This document shows, one piece after another, positions 34,336 through 43,223 of a DNA stretch of 64,000 nt. The notes under the pieces were generated by a model. That model was not told where the DNA came from. It made no database searches and saw nothing but the letters and a program-made list of their open reading frames with translations. The stretch covers positions 12,430-76,429 of the forward strand of contig DASPNM010000014.1 of the NCBI GenBank assembly GCA_035626515.1. Reading direction: 5' to 3'. Within the stretch, counting starts at the first letter, position 1. Every line of letters starts with the position of its first letter. The position numbers and the translations under genes are program-made. Origin of the DNA: DASPNM01 sp035626515. GTDB taxonomy: Bacteria > Bacteroidota > Bacteroidia > Chitinophagales > Chitinophagaceae.

Positions 34336-35589
34336 ATGCAGCTGAAACGTGTGGTTGTGACGGGCCTGGGCGGAATCACTCCACTGGGCAACAACATCGC
34401 CGACTACTGGTCGAACCTGGTGAACGGCATCTCCGGCGCAGACTTCATCACGCTGTTCGATGCAAGCAGGTTTAAGACAAAATTCGCCTGTGAGGTCAAA
34501 GGCTTTGAGCCCACCCAGTTTCTCGACAAGAAAGATGCAAGAAAGATAGACCGCTTTACACAGTTTGCGCTGATTGTGAGCGACCAGGCGATGCATGACG
34601 CAGGTTTCGATCAGGAGAAGCTGAACACCGAGCGTGTGGGAGTTGTTTTCGCCAGTGGCATCGGGGGACTGACCACTTTCCAAAATGAAGTTTCCGATTT
34701 TGCACGTGGAGACGGTACACCCCGCTTCAACCCTTTCTTCATTCCAAAAATGATCCTTGATATTGCCGCCGGGCAGATCAGCATGCGGCACAACCTGCGC
34801 GGACCCAATTTCGCCGTGGTGAGCGCCTGTGCGAGCAGCACCAACGCGATCATGGAAGCATTCAACCTGATCCGGCTGGGCAAAGCAAACGTCATCCTGA
34901 CGGGTGGCAGCGAAGCGGTGATCAGCGAGGCAGGAGTGGGTGGTTTCAATGCGATGAAGGCGCTCAGCGAACGCAACGACGACCCGAAATCCGCGAGCCG
35001 CCCCTACGATAAGGACCGCGACGGGTTTGTCATGGGCGAAGGTTCCGGCATCATCGTACTCGAAGAGCTGGAACACGCGCTCGCCCGCGGCGCGCACATC
35101 TACTGCGAGCTCGCTGGTTGCGGCGCATCGGCAGACGCTTACCACATCACGGCTCCGCATCCCGATGGTCTCGGGGCACGAAACGTCATGCTCAACGCAC
35201 TCGATGACGCGAACATGAAACCGGAAGAAGTCGACTACATAAACACGCACGGCACTTCCACTCCGATCGGCGATGGCGCCGAAGTTAAAGCCATCGTTCA
35301 GGTTTTCGGGGAACACGCATACAAGCTCAACATCAGCTCTACCAAGTCCATGACAGGCCACTGCCTCGGCGCGGCAGGAGTTATCGAAGCGATCGCGAGT
35401 GTACTGGCCATAGTGCACGATACGGTGCCGCCGACGATCAATCATTTTACCGACGATCCGGAGCTGGAGCCCGGGCTGAATTTCACCTTCAACCAGGCGG
35501 AGAAGCGGCCTGTGCGTGCGGCCCTGAGCAATACCTTCGGGTTTGGCGGTCACAACGCCTGCGTCATCTTCAGAAAATACGAGGGCTGA
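34336..35589 (+). CDS. fabF: beta-ketoacyl-ACP synthase II FabF
   Basis: A 417-residue condensing enzyme of fatty-acid elongation. The catalytic triad is in order: the Cys of VVSACASSTNAIMEAF (near residue 164), the His of NTHGTSTPIGD (near residue 304) and the His of STKSMTGHCLGAAG (near residue 340). The start is set at MQLKRVVVTGLGG; an upstream in-frame start would add 27 residues that cross the CRISPR-like hairpin and do not match the family. It lies in the acpP-fabF-rnc locus with rnc 41 bp downstream. Confidence 0.97.
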   Translation: MQLKRVVVTGLGGITPLGNNIADYWSNLVNGISGADFITLFDASRFKTKFACEVKGFEPTQFLDKKDARKIDRFTQFALIVSDQAMHDAGFDQEKLNTERVGVVFASGIGGLTTFQNEVSDFARGDGTPRFNPFFIPKMILDIAAGQISMRHNLRGPNFAVVSACASSTNAIMEAFNLIRLGKANVILTGGSEAVISEAGVGGFNAMKALSERNDDPKSASRPYDKDRDGFVMGEGSGIIVLEELEHALARGAHIYCELAGCGASADAYHITAPHPDGLGARNVMLNALDDANMKPEEVDYINTHGTSTPIGDGAEVKAIVQVFGEHAYKLNISSTKSMTGHCLGAAGVIEAIASVLAIVHDTVPPTINHFTDDPELEPGLNFTFNQAEKRPVRAALSNTFGFGGHNACVIFRKYEG

Positions 35590-35630
35590 GGGCAAACCCC
35601 CTTTCCTGTTTTTTTCGTAGTTTAATCGCC

Positions 35631-36365
35631 GTGGATTTTTTCTGGAACTTCTTTAACAAACATTCCGGGCAGGGATTCAAAAAAGAGCTGAGAAACATCC
35701 TGGGTTTCAAGCCCGGCAATCTGTCACTCTACAAAACCGCCCTGACACACCGTTCGGTACGCGACGGCGCGCACGAAAACAATGAGCGGCTCGAGTACCT
35801 CGGCGACGCCGTTCTCAGCGCCCTGATCGCCGATTACCTGTTCAAGCGCTATCCCTACCGGGAGGAGGGATTTTTGACAGAAATGCGGAGTAAAATGGTG
35901 AACCGCCAGCAACTCAACGAGATTGCAATCCGCATGGGTCTGAAAAAAGTGACGCTTTACAATAAGATGGACAGCTCTTTAAAGGTCAGCCAGATTTTTG
36001 GGAATACCCTCGAAGCGCTGGTGGGCGCGATCTACCTCGACCAGGGATACAAGAAAGCCGCAAAGTGGGTGCTTGAATCCATCATCCTGCCGCATATGTT
36101 CATGGATGATCTGGAAAATCTCGAGATCAACCATAAGAACAAGCTCTACGGCTGGGCGAACAAGAATGGAAAGGTCCTCGAATTCGAAACGCTTGACGAA
36201 AAAATTGAGAACGGAAGACGGCTGTTCACCGTTGCGGCCGTAGTTGACGGTCGCAGCATCGCCCAGGGAAAGGCTTTTAACAAGAAAGATGCTTCACAGA
36301 TCGCGGCACAGATCGCCGTGGAGAAGCTCGGTCTGCTCAACTCCGACCAGCTGGCGGGCGAATAA
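35631..36365 (+). CDS. rnc: ribonuclease III
   Basis: A 244-residue double-stranded-RNA endonuclease. The catalytic signature NERLEYLGDAVLSALIADYL (about residues 44-63) holds the metal-binding Glu and Asp, and NTLEALVGAIYLDQGY supplies the second acidic site. A C-terminal dsRNA-binding domain includes KNKLYGWANKNGKVLEFETL and KKDASQIAAQIAVEKLG. The start is GTG; no in-frame ATG is nearby and MDFFWNFFNKHSG is a reasonable N-terminus. It follows fabF as in most bacteria. Confidence 0.96.
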   Translation: MDFFWNFFNKHSGQGFKKELRNILGFKPGNLSLYKTALTHRSVRDGAHENNERLEYLGDAVLSALIADYLFKRYPYREEGFLTEMRSKMVNRQQLNEIAIRMGLKKVTLYNKMDSSLKVSQIFGNTLEALVGAIYLDQGYKKAAKWVLESIILPHMFMDDLENLEINHKNKLYGWANKNGKVLEFETLDEKIENGRRLFTVAAVVDGRSIAQGKAFNKKDASQIAAQIAVEKLGLLNSDQLAGE

Positions 36366-36376
36366 GCGGCAAGGCA

Positions 36377-36949
36377 ATGCATCTATTCCGCAGCATAACA
36401 TTCATCGCGATTCTTGCCTGCATGGCGGGCCTGATACAGAATTGCACCCAGCCTGTGCGTGGAAAAAACGGTGTGGTCTACCGGTCCGCCAGCGAATACA
36501 ACGATTACATCGTCAGCCGTCAGTCCACCGTGATGCAGCAGGTGCTGGACTTTGTGGCGGTGTCCGAGCGCGACCTTGACTCGGCGGACAAAATGCTGGA
36601 TGGGTACGTGCTGCAGCTGGACCGCATCATCTCGGAGATACATGCCATGCCTGCGTATCGCGGAGATTCCGCGTTGCGGAATGCGGCCGTCCGGACGTTT
36701 GAATTTTACCGGCGGATATTCGGAAACGAATACAAGCGGATCATTGCCATCCGCCGTGAAGGCGGATCGTTCACCGCAGAAGGAATGGAGGAAATGGAAC
36801 GCATTGTGCAGGAGATCGAACGTACAGAAGAAAAATTCGACAAAGCGTTTCATGACGCGCAACTCAACTTTGCACGGCGGAATAACATGCAACTGAAGGA
36901 AAACGAAATGCAAAAGGAGATCGACAGGCTGGATAAGAAATACCAGTGA
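36377..36949 (+). CDS. lipoprotein, possibly LIC11966-like
   Basis: A 190-residue probable lipoprotein: MHLFRSITFIAILACMAGLIQNC ends in a lipobox-like cysteine, with Asn at -1 as in the collagen-like lipoprotein. The mature part begins with the segment VVYRSASEYNDYIVSRQSTV and is then almost entirely helical with heptad character (AVSERDLDSADKMLDGYVLQ through EKFDKAFHDAQLNFARRNNM). It resembles the LIC11966-type surface proteins of Bacteroidota, from memory. The function is unknown. It starts 11 bp after rnc and is probably co-transcribed. Confidence 0.7.
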   Translation: MHLFRSITFIAILACMAGLIQNCTQPVRGKNGVVYRSASEYNDYIVSRQSTVMQQVLDFVAVSERDLDSADKMLDGYVLQLDRIISEIHAMPAYRGDSALRNAAVRTFEFYRRIFGNEYKRIIAIRREGGSFTAEGMEEMERIVQEIERTEEKFDKAFHDAQLNFARRNNMQLKENEMQKEIDRLDKKYQ

Positions 36950-36971
36950 GTGGAACTTATCTCAAACATCG

Positions 36972-37010
36972 GATTTGGGCCTTTCCAAATCGGAACATTC
37001 CGGCTTTTTT
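36972..37010 (+). terminator. possible terminator after the lipoprotein gene
   Basis: GATTTGG and CCAAATC form a 7-bp stem; a second short stem (GGAA/TTCC) follows, with GGC then six T residues. It would end the acpP-fabF-rnc-lipoprotein unit. Confidence 0.45.
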
Positions 37011-37069
37011 CTTTGAAAAGTCATACAAAAATGTTGAATATCCATTCAAAGGACTTTTGAGATGGTGTT

Positions 37070-37471
37070 CTAGTGCAACGACTGGCAGATCTCCACGAGC
37101 ACGCCGTGCGTGTCACGGGGGTGCAGGAAGCAGACGAGCTTGTCATCGGCACCGCGCTTCGGTTCCTCGCTGAGCAAAGTAAATCCTTCGTTCCGCAGCC
37201 GCTCCATCTCGCTCCGGATGTCGGTGACTTCAAAAGCCACGTGATGCAGGCCTTCTCCTTTTTTTTCAATGAAGCGTGCAATAATTCCGTTGTCTGCGGT
37301 GCTTTCCAGCAGTTCCACCTTCGTTTCGCCTTTCCGGAAGAACGCAGTGTTCACCTGCTCGCTTTCCACAGTTTCTGTTTTGTAGCAGGAGGCACCCAGG
37401 AGCCGTTCGAAGAGGGGAATGGAAGTTTGCAGGCTTTTTACGGCGACACCGATGTGCTCAACTTTCAGCAT
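37070..37471 (-). CDS. mce: methylmalonyl-CoA epimerase
   Basis: A 133-residue vicinal-oxygen-chelate-fold enzyme that interconverts (S)- and (R)-methylmalonyl-CoA in the propionate/succinate pathway. The two betaalphabeta modules show VEHIGVAVKSL (metal His), KVELLES (acidic ligand), GEGLHHVAFEV (His) and HGVLVEICQ (Glu), the four usual metal ligands. Length is typical. It is a lone gene here; a stand-alone B12-binding mutase subunit is encoded about 13 kb away, and the large mutase subunit is not in the window. Confidence 0.93.
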   Translation of the reverse strand: MLKVEHIGVAVKSLQTSIPLFERLLGASCYKTETVESEQVNTAFFRKGETKVELLESTADNGIIARFIEKKGEGLHHVAFEVTDIRSEMERLRNEGFTLLSEEPKRGADDKLVCFLHPRDTHGVLVEICQSLH

Positions 37472-37568
37472 AAGACTGTCAGTTTCAGGGGCGGATTTTT
37501 ACCCCTTGCGAAATTGGTAAAATTGGCCAAGCGTCCAAATTAAACCTTTCAGATAGAACCTTTTGAGC

Positions 37569-37576
37569 TAATTTTG
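37569..37576 (+). promoter_or_regulatory. -7 box (TAATTTTG) for the isc genes
   Basis: Exact consensus 34 bp upstream of the iscS ATG. No IscR-type regulator or binding site was recognised nearby. Confidence 0.5.
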
Positions 37577-37610
37577 CGTTTAATAAACAAATCCAGGTCT
37601 CTGTCAAGAT

Positions 37611-38828
37611 ATGCTGAATTTTCCAATCTATTTAGATCACAACGCCACCACCCCCTGCGATCCGCGTGTCTTGGAAGCGATGATTCCGTATTTCACCAAC
37701 AATTTCGGGAATGCGGCCAGTCGCAACCATCCTTTTGGCTGGCAGGCGGAGGAAGCGGTGGAGAAATCGCGGGAGCAGGTTGCGCAACTGATCGGTGCGG
37801 ATCCCAAAGAAGTCATTTTCACTTCGGGCGCCACCGAGGCGGATAACCTGGCTTTAAAAGGCGTATTCGAAATGTACGCCAGCAAAGGCAACCACATCAT
37901 CACCTGCAATATCGAGCACAAGGCCGTGCTCGACACGTGCAAGCACCTCGAAAAAGAAGGAGCCGAGGTCACTTACCTGAAAGTAAACAGGGAAGGCCTC
38001 ATTGATCCGGCTGAAGTGGAAGCGGCCATCAGGCCCAACACCATCCTGGTGGCGCTCATGTATGCCAACAACGAGATCGGGACCGTGATGCCCATTCGCG
38101 AGATCAGCGCGATCGCGCGGAAAAGAGGAGTGCTGGTATTTACCGACGCCACGCAGGCTGTAGGTAAAATACCTGTGGACGTGAATCGCGACGGCATTGA
38201 CCTGCTGGCGATGACAGCTCACAAAATGTATGGTCCCAAAGGCACGGGTGCTTTATACGTTCGCCGCAAGAATCCGAGAGTCAAGGTCACTGCCCAGATG
38301 GACGGCGGTGGACACGAGCGGGGGATGCGGAGCGGTACGCTCAACGTGCCGGGCATTGTGGGATTTGGCAAAGCCTGCGAACTTTGCATGCAGGAAATGG
38401 AATCCGAGTCGAAGCGCCTGAGCGCGTTGCGCGACAAACTGGAGAATGCGCTCCTGAAACTGGAGGAAGCCTACGTCAACGGGAGCCGTGAACACCGGCT
38501 GCCACACGTAACGAACATTTCCTTCAAATACGTGGAAGGCGAAGGGCTGATGATGGGCTTTAACAAGGAAATTGCGGTCTCTTCCGGTTCCGCCTGCACA
38601 TCCGCTTCACTCGAGCCTTCTTACGTATTAAAGGCATTGGGGCTGGGAGATGATCTGGCACATAGTTCGCTTCGTTTTGGTCTGGGCCGGTTCACCACGG
38701 AAGATCAGATTGATTATACGATCCGGCAGGTTACGACCACGGTGAACAAGCTTCGTGAGATGAGTCCGCTCTGGGAAATGTATAAGGAAGGAATTGATCT
38801 GGACACGATTGAATGGGCGCACCATTGA
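37611..38828 (+). CDS. iscS: cysteine desulfurase IscS
   Basis: A 405-residue PLP enzyme that takes sulfur from cysteine for Fe-S cluster assembly. The start is YLDHNATTPCDPRVLEAM; the PLP lysine lies in MTAHKMYGPKGTGALYVR and the persulfide-carrying cysteine in VSSGSACTSASLEPSYVL, the long mobile loop of the IscS group (group I). Compared with E. coli IscS the pattern is complete. It heads a short iscS-iscU-iscA unit; hscA, hscB and fdx are absent, as is common in this phylum. Confidence 0.95.
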   Translation: MLNFPIYLDHNATTPCDPRVLEAMIPYFTNNFGNAASRNHPFGWQAEEAVEKSREQVAQLIGADPKEVIFTSGATEADNLALKGVFEMYASKGNHIITCNIEHKAVLDTCKHLEKEGAEVTYLKVNREGLIDPAEVEAAIRPNTILVALMYANNEIGTVMPIREISAIARKRGVLVFTDATQAVGKIPVDVNRDGIDLLAMTAHKMYGPKGTGALYVRRKNPRVKVTAQMDGGGHERGMRSGTLNVPGIVGFGKACELCMQEMESESKRLSALRDKLENALLKLEEAYVNGSREHRLPHVTNISFKYVEGEGLMMGFNKEIAVSSGSACTSASLEPSYVLKALGLGDDLAHSSLRFGLGRFTTEDQIDYTIRQVTTTVNKLREMSPLWEMYKEGIDLDTIEWAHH

Positions 38829-38901
38829 GTCGGGAGTCAGAGTTCGGAGGCAGGAGTCAAAAACGCTAAACCCTAAACACTAAACCCTAAACTTCTCTAA
38901 A
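38829..38901. repeat. repeat DNA between iscS and iscU
   Basis: This 73-bp spacer has GTCGGGAGTCAGAGTTCGGAGG-type degenerate repeat followed by CTAAACCCTAAACAC and CTAAACCCTAAAC (38866-38892), a run of plant-telomere-like heptamers. The same unit types occur in other gaps of this window. Confidence 0.7.
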
Positions 38902-39318
38902 ATGGCATATTCAGAAAAAGTGATCGACCACTACCAGAACCCGAAAAATGTAGGGACACTGGATAAGAATAAGAAGAACGTCGGGACAGGCCTCGTCGGG
39001 GCACCGGAGTGCGGGGACGTAATGCGCCTCCAGATCGAAGTGGACGAAACGGGAGTGATCCGCGATGCCAAGTTCAAAACTTTCGGCTGCGGATCAGCGA
39101 TCGCATCCTCTTCGCTGGCTACCGAGTGGCTGAAAGGCAGGACGGTGGACGAAGCGGTGAAGATCGACAACATGGAGATCGTGGAAGAGCTGAACCTCCC
39201 GCCCGTGAAGATCCACTGCTCGGTGCTTGCTGAGGACGCGATCAAGGCGGCGATCAACGATTACCGGAAAAAGAACGGCCTGCCCGAACTGAAATTTGAA
39301 GAGAGCGTCGTTCATTAA
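38902..39318 (+). CDS. iscU: Fe-S cluster scaffold IscU
   Basis: A 138-residue scaffold on which IscS-derived sulfur and iron form a [2Fe-2S] cluster. The three ligand cysteines are in APECGDVMRLQ, FGCGSAIASSSLATEW and LPPVKIHCSVLAEDA; the Asp after the first cysteine and the LPPVKxHC chaperone-binding motif are conserved. It is slightly longer than E. coli IscU because of a C-terminal tail (KNGLPELKFEESVVH). The iscA gene follows after 8 bp. Confidence 0.97.
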   Translation: MAYSEKVIDHYQNPKNVGTLDKNKKNVGTGLVGAPECGDVMRLQIEVDETGVIRDAKFKTFGCGSAIASSSLATEWLKGRTVDEAVKIDNMEIVEELNLPPVKIHCSVLAEDAIKAAINDYRKKNGLPELKFEESVVH

Positions 39319-39326
39319 TCGTTCTT

Positions 39327-39677
39327 ATGGTAGCCACTGAAAACGGAATCTTTATCAGCGATAAGGCTAAGGCGAAGGTCCTGCAGTTGATGGAGGAAGC
39401 AGGCATCGCCAATGACCCCTCGTATTTCCTGCGGGTCGGAGTTGTGGGCGGCGGCTGCTCGGGGCTGAGCTATAAGCTCGATTTCGACAACGAACAAAAG
39501 CCCATGGACCAGGTGTTTGAGGACAACGGGATCCGCGTGGTAACCGACCTCAAAAGTTTTCTTTACCTGGTTAACACTACTCTCGATTTCAGTGACGGGC
39601 TCAACGGAAAAGGCTTTTATTTCAGCAACCCCAATGCGAGTCGCACATGCGGCTGCGGGGAAAGCTTTGCCGTCTGA
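39327..39677 (+). CDS. iscA: iron-sulfur assembly protein IscA-like
   Basis: A 116-residue A-type carrier that receives or donates Fe-S clusters. The three conserved cysteines are in VVGGGCSGLSYKLDF and the C-terminal RTCGCGESF (CxC). The N-terminal FISDKAKAKVLQLMEEAG is standard. It is directly linked to iscU and ends the isc group; gldF begins 57 bp later. Confidence 0.95.
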   Translation: MVATENGIFISDKAKAKVLQLMEEAGIANDPSYFLRVGVVGGGCSGLSYKLDFDNEQKPMDQVFEDNGIRVVTDLKSFLYLVNTTLDFSDGLNGKGFYFSNPNASRTCGCGESFAV

Positions 39678-39734
39678 GACAGACCGCATGCACATCAGCC
39701 TGCCGCGCGCCCCTAATTCCTTATTTTGCATTCT

Positions 39735-40451
39735 ATGTGGTCCGTCTGTAAGAAGGAACTGCGTCAATTTTTCAGCAGCCTTACCGGCTACATCGCGATC
39801 ATCGTTTTTCTCCTGGTGAACGGACTCATGTTGTTTGTGTTTGAAAACAACATTCTCGATTTTGGATATGCCAGCCTGGATCGTTTTTTTCAGCTGGCTC
39901 CCTGGGTGCTGCTGCTGCTGATCCCTGCTATCACGATGCGCAGTATCTCGGATGAACTGCGTACCGGCACCTTCGAGCTGCTGCGCACCAGTCCCCTCAG
40001 CGGATGGCAGATCGTCGGCGGGAAATATTCGGGCAGCCTGCTCGTGGCGATCATCGCTCTCCTTCCCACCACCATTTACATTTTTTCGATACAGGCGCTG
40101 GCTGACCAGGAAGGACTCGACATGGGTGCGACGATCGGCTCGTACATCGGATTGCTGTTTCTCGCAGCGGTGTTCACTGCTGTCGGTGTATCGGCCAGCA
40201 GCTTCACCAGCAATGCGGTGATCGCGTTCATAGCAAGCCTTCTCGCGTGCGCCTTATTTTATTACGGCTTCGCAGCCATCAGCCGGCTCCCCGCCCTGGC
40301 TAATGGTCCGGACTATTACGTGGAAATGCTGGGCATCGATTTCCATTACCGCAGCATCAGCCGCGGCCTCATCGACCTGAGAAATATCGTTTATTTCCTC
40401 TCGGTGATCGCCCTCTTTTTTCTGATCACCGTAAGAAACTTAACCAAGTGA
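39735..40451 (+). CDS. gldF: gliding-motility ABC permease GldF
   Basis: A 238-residue ABC-2-type permease with six hydrophobic segments, starting MWSVCKKELRQFFSSLTGYI. Diagnostic GldF segments are DELRTGTFELLRTSPLSGWQ and VVGGKYSG-like IVGGKYSGSLL. With GldA (ATPase, not in this window) and GldG it forms an ABC complex that in Flavobacterium johnsoniae is required for gliding. The ATG chosen is three codons after an in-frame TTG. The stop overlaps the gldG start (GTGA). Confidence 0.92.
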   Translation: MWSVCKKELRQFFSSLTGYIAIIVFLLVNGLMLFVFENNILDFGYASLDRFFQLAPWVLLLLIPAITMRSISDELRTGTFELLRTSPLSGWQIVGGKYSGSLLVAIIALLPTTIYIFSIQALADQEGLDMGATIGSYIGLLFLAAVFTAVGVSASSFTSNAVIAFIASLLACALFYYGFAAISRLPALANGPDYYVEMLGIDFHYRSISRGLIDLRNIVYFLSVIALFFLITVRNLTK

Positions 40452-42172
40452 TAAGAACATTCAGGACAAAATACGGCTGGTTGCTGCTGCTGTTTCTGTT
40501 GTTCGCAATTAACCTGTTGGTCGCCTTCCTGCCGGCGGCGCGCATTGACCTTACCGGCGAAAAAAGATATACCCTGAGCAGGACCACGCGCGAGCTGGCG
40601 CGCTCGCTCCGGGAGGAGCTGCAGATTGACGTTTTCCTGAAAGGAGAATTTCCCTCCGGCTTCCGCAAGCTGGCAGGCAGCACGCAGGATTTCCTTCGCC
40701 TGCTGCGGGAGCAAAACCCCGGCCGTATCAGCTTTCGCTTCATCTCCCCGCTCGACGAGATGCCCGGTACAGGTGCTCCTTACGCAGACACGCTCCGCGC
40801 GCTCGGCGCAGTGCCTATCAATCTTACGGTTCAGCGGAAAGAGGGAGAAAGTTCGAATATCATTTTTCCCGTAGCGCTGCTTAGCTACCAAGGACGGCAG
40901 GCACTCGTGAGCCTTTACCCGGGAGCGAGCAACCGCATTTCACAGGAGGAGATCAACAGCGCCGAAGCGGTGATGGAATACCAGTTCGTTAAGTCTATCG
41001 ACCGGTTGGTACGTGAAAAACGGTCGCGCATCGGCTATGCTGTTGGAAATGGAGAGCCCGTCGACGAACGCACCTGGGATCTTGTGCAGACGCTGAGCCA
41101 GGACTATGATTTTGGGATATTCAACCTGCGCGAACAACCCGCAGTGCCCCGGGAACTGGATGTGCTCATGGTGGTAAAGCCTTCCGAGCCATTCACGGAA
41201 GACCAGAAGCTCAAGCTCGACCAGTACGTGATGGGCGGGGGTAAGCTGCTTTTTTTTGTTGATAATCTATTTGCCGAGCAGGACAGTCTCAGTTTCAAGC
41301 CCGAAACGATCGCGTTCGACCGGAATCTTAACCTCACGGATCTGCTGTTCCGGTACGGCGTACGCATCAACACCGACCTTGTCATGGATCTGCAATGCGA
41401 CCTGATCCCGCTGGTGGTCGGGGGAACGTTGGAAAATCCGCAGTTCGAGTTTCTGCGCTGGAACTACTTCCCGCTTTTCGCGACTGGCGGAAACCGCCTG
41501 GTGAACCGCAATATGGGTTATGTTGCCGGTAGATTCGTGAACTCGGTAGACAGCATCCAGGTGTCCGGTGTAAAAAAATATGTGATCCTCTCTTCATCAC
41601 CCAATTCGCGCATCATCAGTACGCCGGCGCTGATCAGTCTAAATGAGAACCGCAATGCACCGGAGGATGAAAAATTTAAAACCAGCGCAATTCCCGCAGG
41701 CATGCTTCTCGAAGGCATCTTTACTTCCCTTTACAGGAACCGGGTGTCGCAGGCACAGCGGGATACCCTCGGGCAAAGAGGCATGGAATTTCGCAACGCC
41801 TCGCCGGAAAACAAGATGATCGTAGTGGCCGATGGCGACATGGTGCTGAACGATCTCACGCCGCAGGGACCTCTGCCCATGGGCTGGAACCGCTATACTT
41901 ACCGCGAATATGAGAACCAGACCGAGGCAGGAAGATTCTTCGTGCCGGTCGCCAACCGGGAATTTCTTCTGAGTTGCGTCGAATACCTGCTGAGCAACTC
42001 CGCAATAATCGAAACCCGCAACAAGGAAATCGTACTCCGCCTGCTGAACAGCCGCCGGGTCAGCGAGCAAAGGACGCGTTGGCAGCTCCTCAATATTGCC
42101 GTGCCGGTAGCGCTGGTGGTCCTTGCAGGATTCGGTTACCAGCAACTGCGCAGGCGTCGTTTTGCTTCCTAG
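40448..42172 (+). CDS. gldG: gliding-motility ABC substrate-binding protein GldG
   Basis: A 574-residue membrane-anchored protein with one N-terminal helix (WLLLLFLLFAINLLVAFLPA), a long extracytoplasmic region beginning RIDLTGEKRYTLSRTTRELA, a DUF4350/GldG-type segment (DVLMVVKPSEPFTEDQKLKL, GGGKLLFFVDNL) and a C-terminal helix (LLNIAVPVALVVLAGFGYQQ). This layout is that of GldG. It starts with GTG overlapping the gldF stop by 4 bp, so the two are translationally coupled. Confidence 0.92.
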   Translation: MIRTFRTKYGWLLLLFLLFAINLLVAFLPAARIDLTGEKRYTLSRTTRELARSLREELQIDVFLKGEFPSGFRKLAGSTQDFLRLLREQNPGRISFRFISPLDEMPGTGAPYADTLRALGAVPINLTVQRKEGESSNIIFPVALLSYQGRQALVSLYPGASNRISQEEINSAEAVMEYQFVKSIDRLVREKRSRIGYAVGNGEPVDERTWDLVQTLSQDYDFGIFNLREQPAVPRELDVLMVVKPSEPFTEDQKLKLDQYVMGGGKLLFFVDNLFAEQDSLSFKPETIAFDRNLNLTDLLFRYGVRINTDLVMDLQCDLIPLVVGGTLENPQFEFLRWNYFPLFATGGNRLVNRNMGYVAGRFVNSVDSIQVSGVKKYVILSSSPNSRIISTPALISLNENRNAPEDEKFKTSAIPAGMLLEGIFTSLYRNRVSQAQRDTLGQRGMEFRNASPENKMIVVADGDMVLNDLTPQGPLPMGWNRYTYREYENQTEAGRFFVPVANREFLLSCVEYLLSNSAIIETRNKEIVLRLLNSRRVSEQRTRWQLLNIAVPVALVVLAGFGYQQLRRRRFAS

Positions 42173-42190
42173 AATGCGACCCTGCTTGTT

Positions 42191-42198
42191 TATCTTTG
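42191..42198 (+). promoter_or_regulatory. -7 box (TATCTTTG) for the terC-like gene
   Basis: Exact consensus 19 bp upstream of the ATG, directly after the end of gldG. It implies a separate transcript for the TerC-like gene and murF-alr. Confidence 0.5.
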
Positions 42199-42217
42199 TC
42201 GATTTTAAACTGGCTGG

Positions 42218-43219
42218 ATGGCTTCGGATCTGATCACTTATTTGGTTTTTGGTGCGGTGCTGGTGCTCGCGCTCGTATTCGACCTCGGGCTGCTGAGCAA
42301 GAAGGGAAAAACGGTGAGCATCCGGCAGGCGTTGTTTCAAACTTTTTTCTGGGTCGGGCTGGCGCTCGCCTTTTTTGTTTACGTCTGGGTGCAGAACGAC
42401 CAGCAGGCCGGCCTGGAATACCTCAGCGCCTACCTGATGGAATGGAGCCTGAGCATTGACAACATTTTTGTTTTTATTATTATTTTTTCGTCTTTCGCTG
42501 TAAAGGAAAAGCATTACGGCCGGGTGCTGCTCATCGGTATCCTGATGGCAGTCGTCTTCCGGATCATTTTCATTACGGCCGGCGTGGTGCTTGTGGAAAA
42601 ATTCCACTGGATCCTGTATCTCTTCGGCGTATTCCTGGTCTACACGGGCTACAAAATGTTCACTGCGAACGACGACGAGGAATTCGATCCCCACGACACG
42701 AAAGTGTACCGGTTCATGCGGCGTATCCTGCCGATGGTTCCGCACGACGGGGACGGGAAGTTTGTGGTGCGCGAGAACGGCCGCAGGAAATACACCGTGC
42801 TCTTCATGGTGATCGTTATGCTTGCCTTCATTGACCTCGTGTTCGCCCTCGATTCAATCCCGGCCGTGATGGGTATCGTAGACAACTCCGAAGGGCGCAA
42901 GGAGGTTGCGAGGCTGGTAATTTACACATCCAATATTTTCGCCGTCCTCGGTCTTCGTTCCCTTTTCTTTCTGTTACGCGGGGCGGTGAGCAAGTTCGAT
43001 TACCTCCAGCAGGGAATCGCGATCGTGTTGGCCTTTATCGGTCTGAAAATGCTCGGACAGGACCTGATCAACAAATGGATCCCGAGCAAGACCGTGCAGG
43101 TGATCATTTCACTGTCGGTGATCCTCATCTGCCTGTCCGGTTCCATCTTTTATTCGATCTTCATGAAGAAGAAAGGGGAGCCGCCGGACGCCCCCGCGGA
43201 ACCGCGGGATATTTATTAA
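42218..43219 (+). CDS. TerC/Alx-family membrane protein
   Basis: A 333-residue protein with about nine transmembrane helices. The family motifs are AYLMEWSLSIDNIFVFIIIF and FIDLVFALDSIPAVMGI, each with membrane-buried acidic residues, and the loop YKMFTANDDEEFDPHDTKVY between them. TerC/Alx proteins have been linked to Mn2+ export and tellurite resistance; metal export is likely but unproven here. No yybP-ykoY-type riboswitch fits in the 45-bp upstream gap. The murF-alr gene starts 4-10 bp after its stop. Confidence 0.9.
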   Translation: MASDLITYLVFGAVLVLALVFDLGLLSKKGKTVSIRQALFQTFFWVGLALAFFVYVWVQNDQQAGLEYLSAYLMEWSLSIDNIFVFIIIFSSFAVKEKHYGRVLLIGILMAVVFRIIFITAGVVLVEKFHWILYLFGVFLVYTGYKMFTANDDEEFDPHDTKVYRFMRRILPMVPHDGDGKFVVRENGRRKYTVLFMVIVMLAFIDLVFALDSIPAVMGIVDNSEGRKEVARLVIYTSNIFAVLGLRSLFFLLRGAVSKFDYLQQGIAIVLAFIGLKMLGQDLINKWIPSKTVQVIISLSVILICLSGSIFYSIFMKKKGEPPDAPAEPRDIY

Positions 43220-43223
43220 ACTT

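Noticed and set aside
34276..35595. 439-codon open frame opposite fabF
   Set aside because: Antisense to a clear gene, no recognisable domain; a codon-bias shadow.
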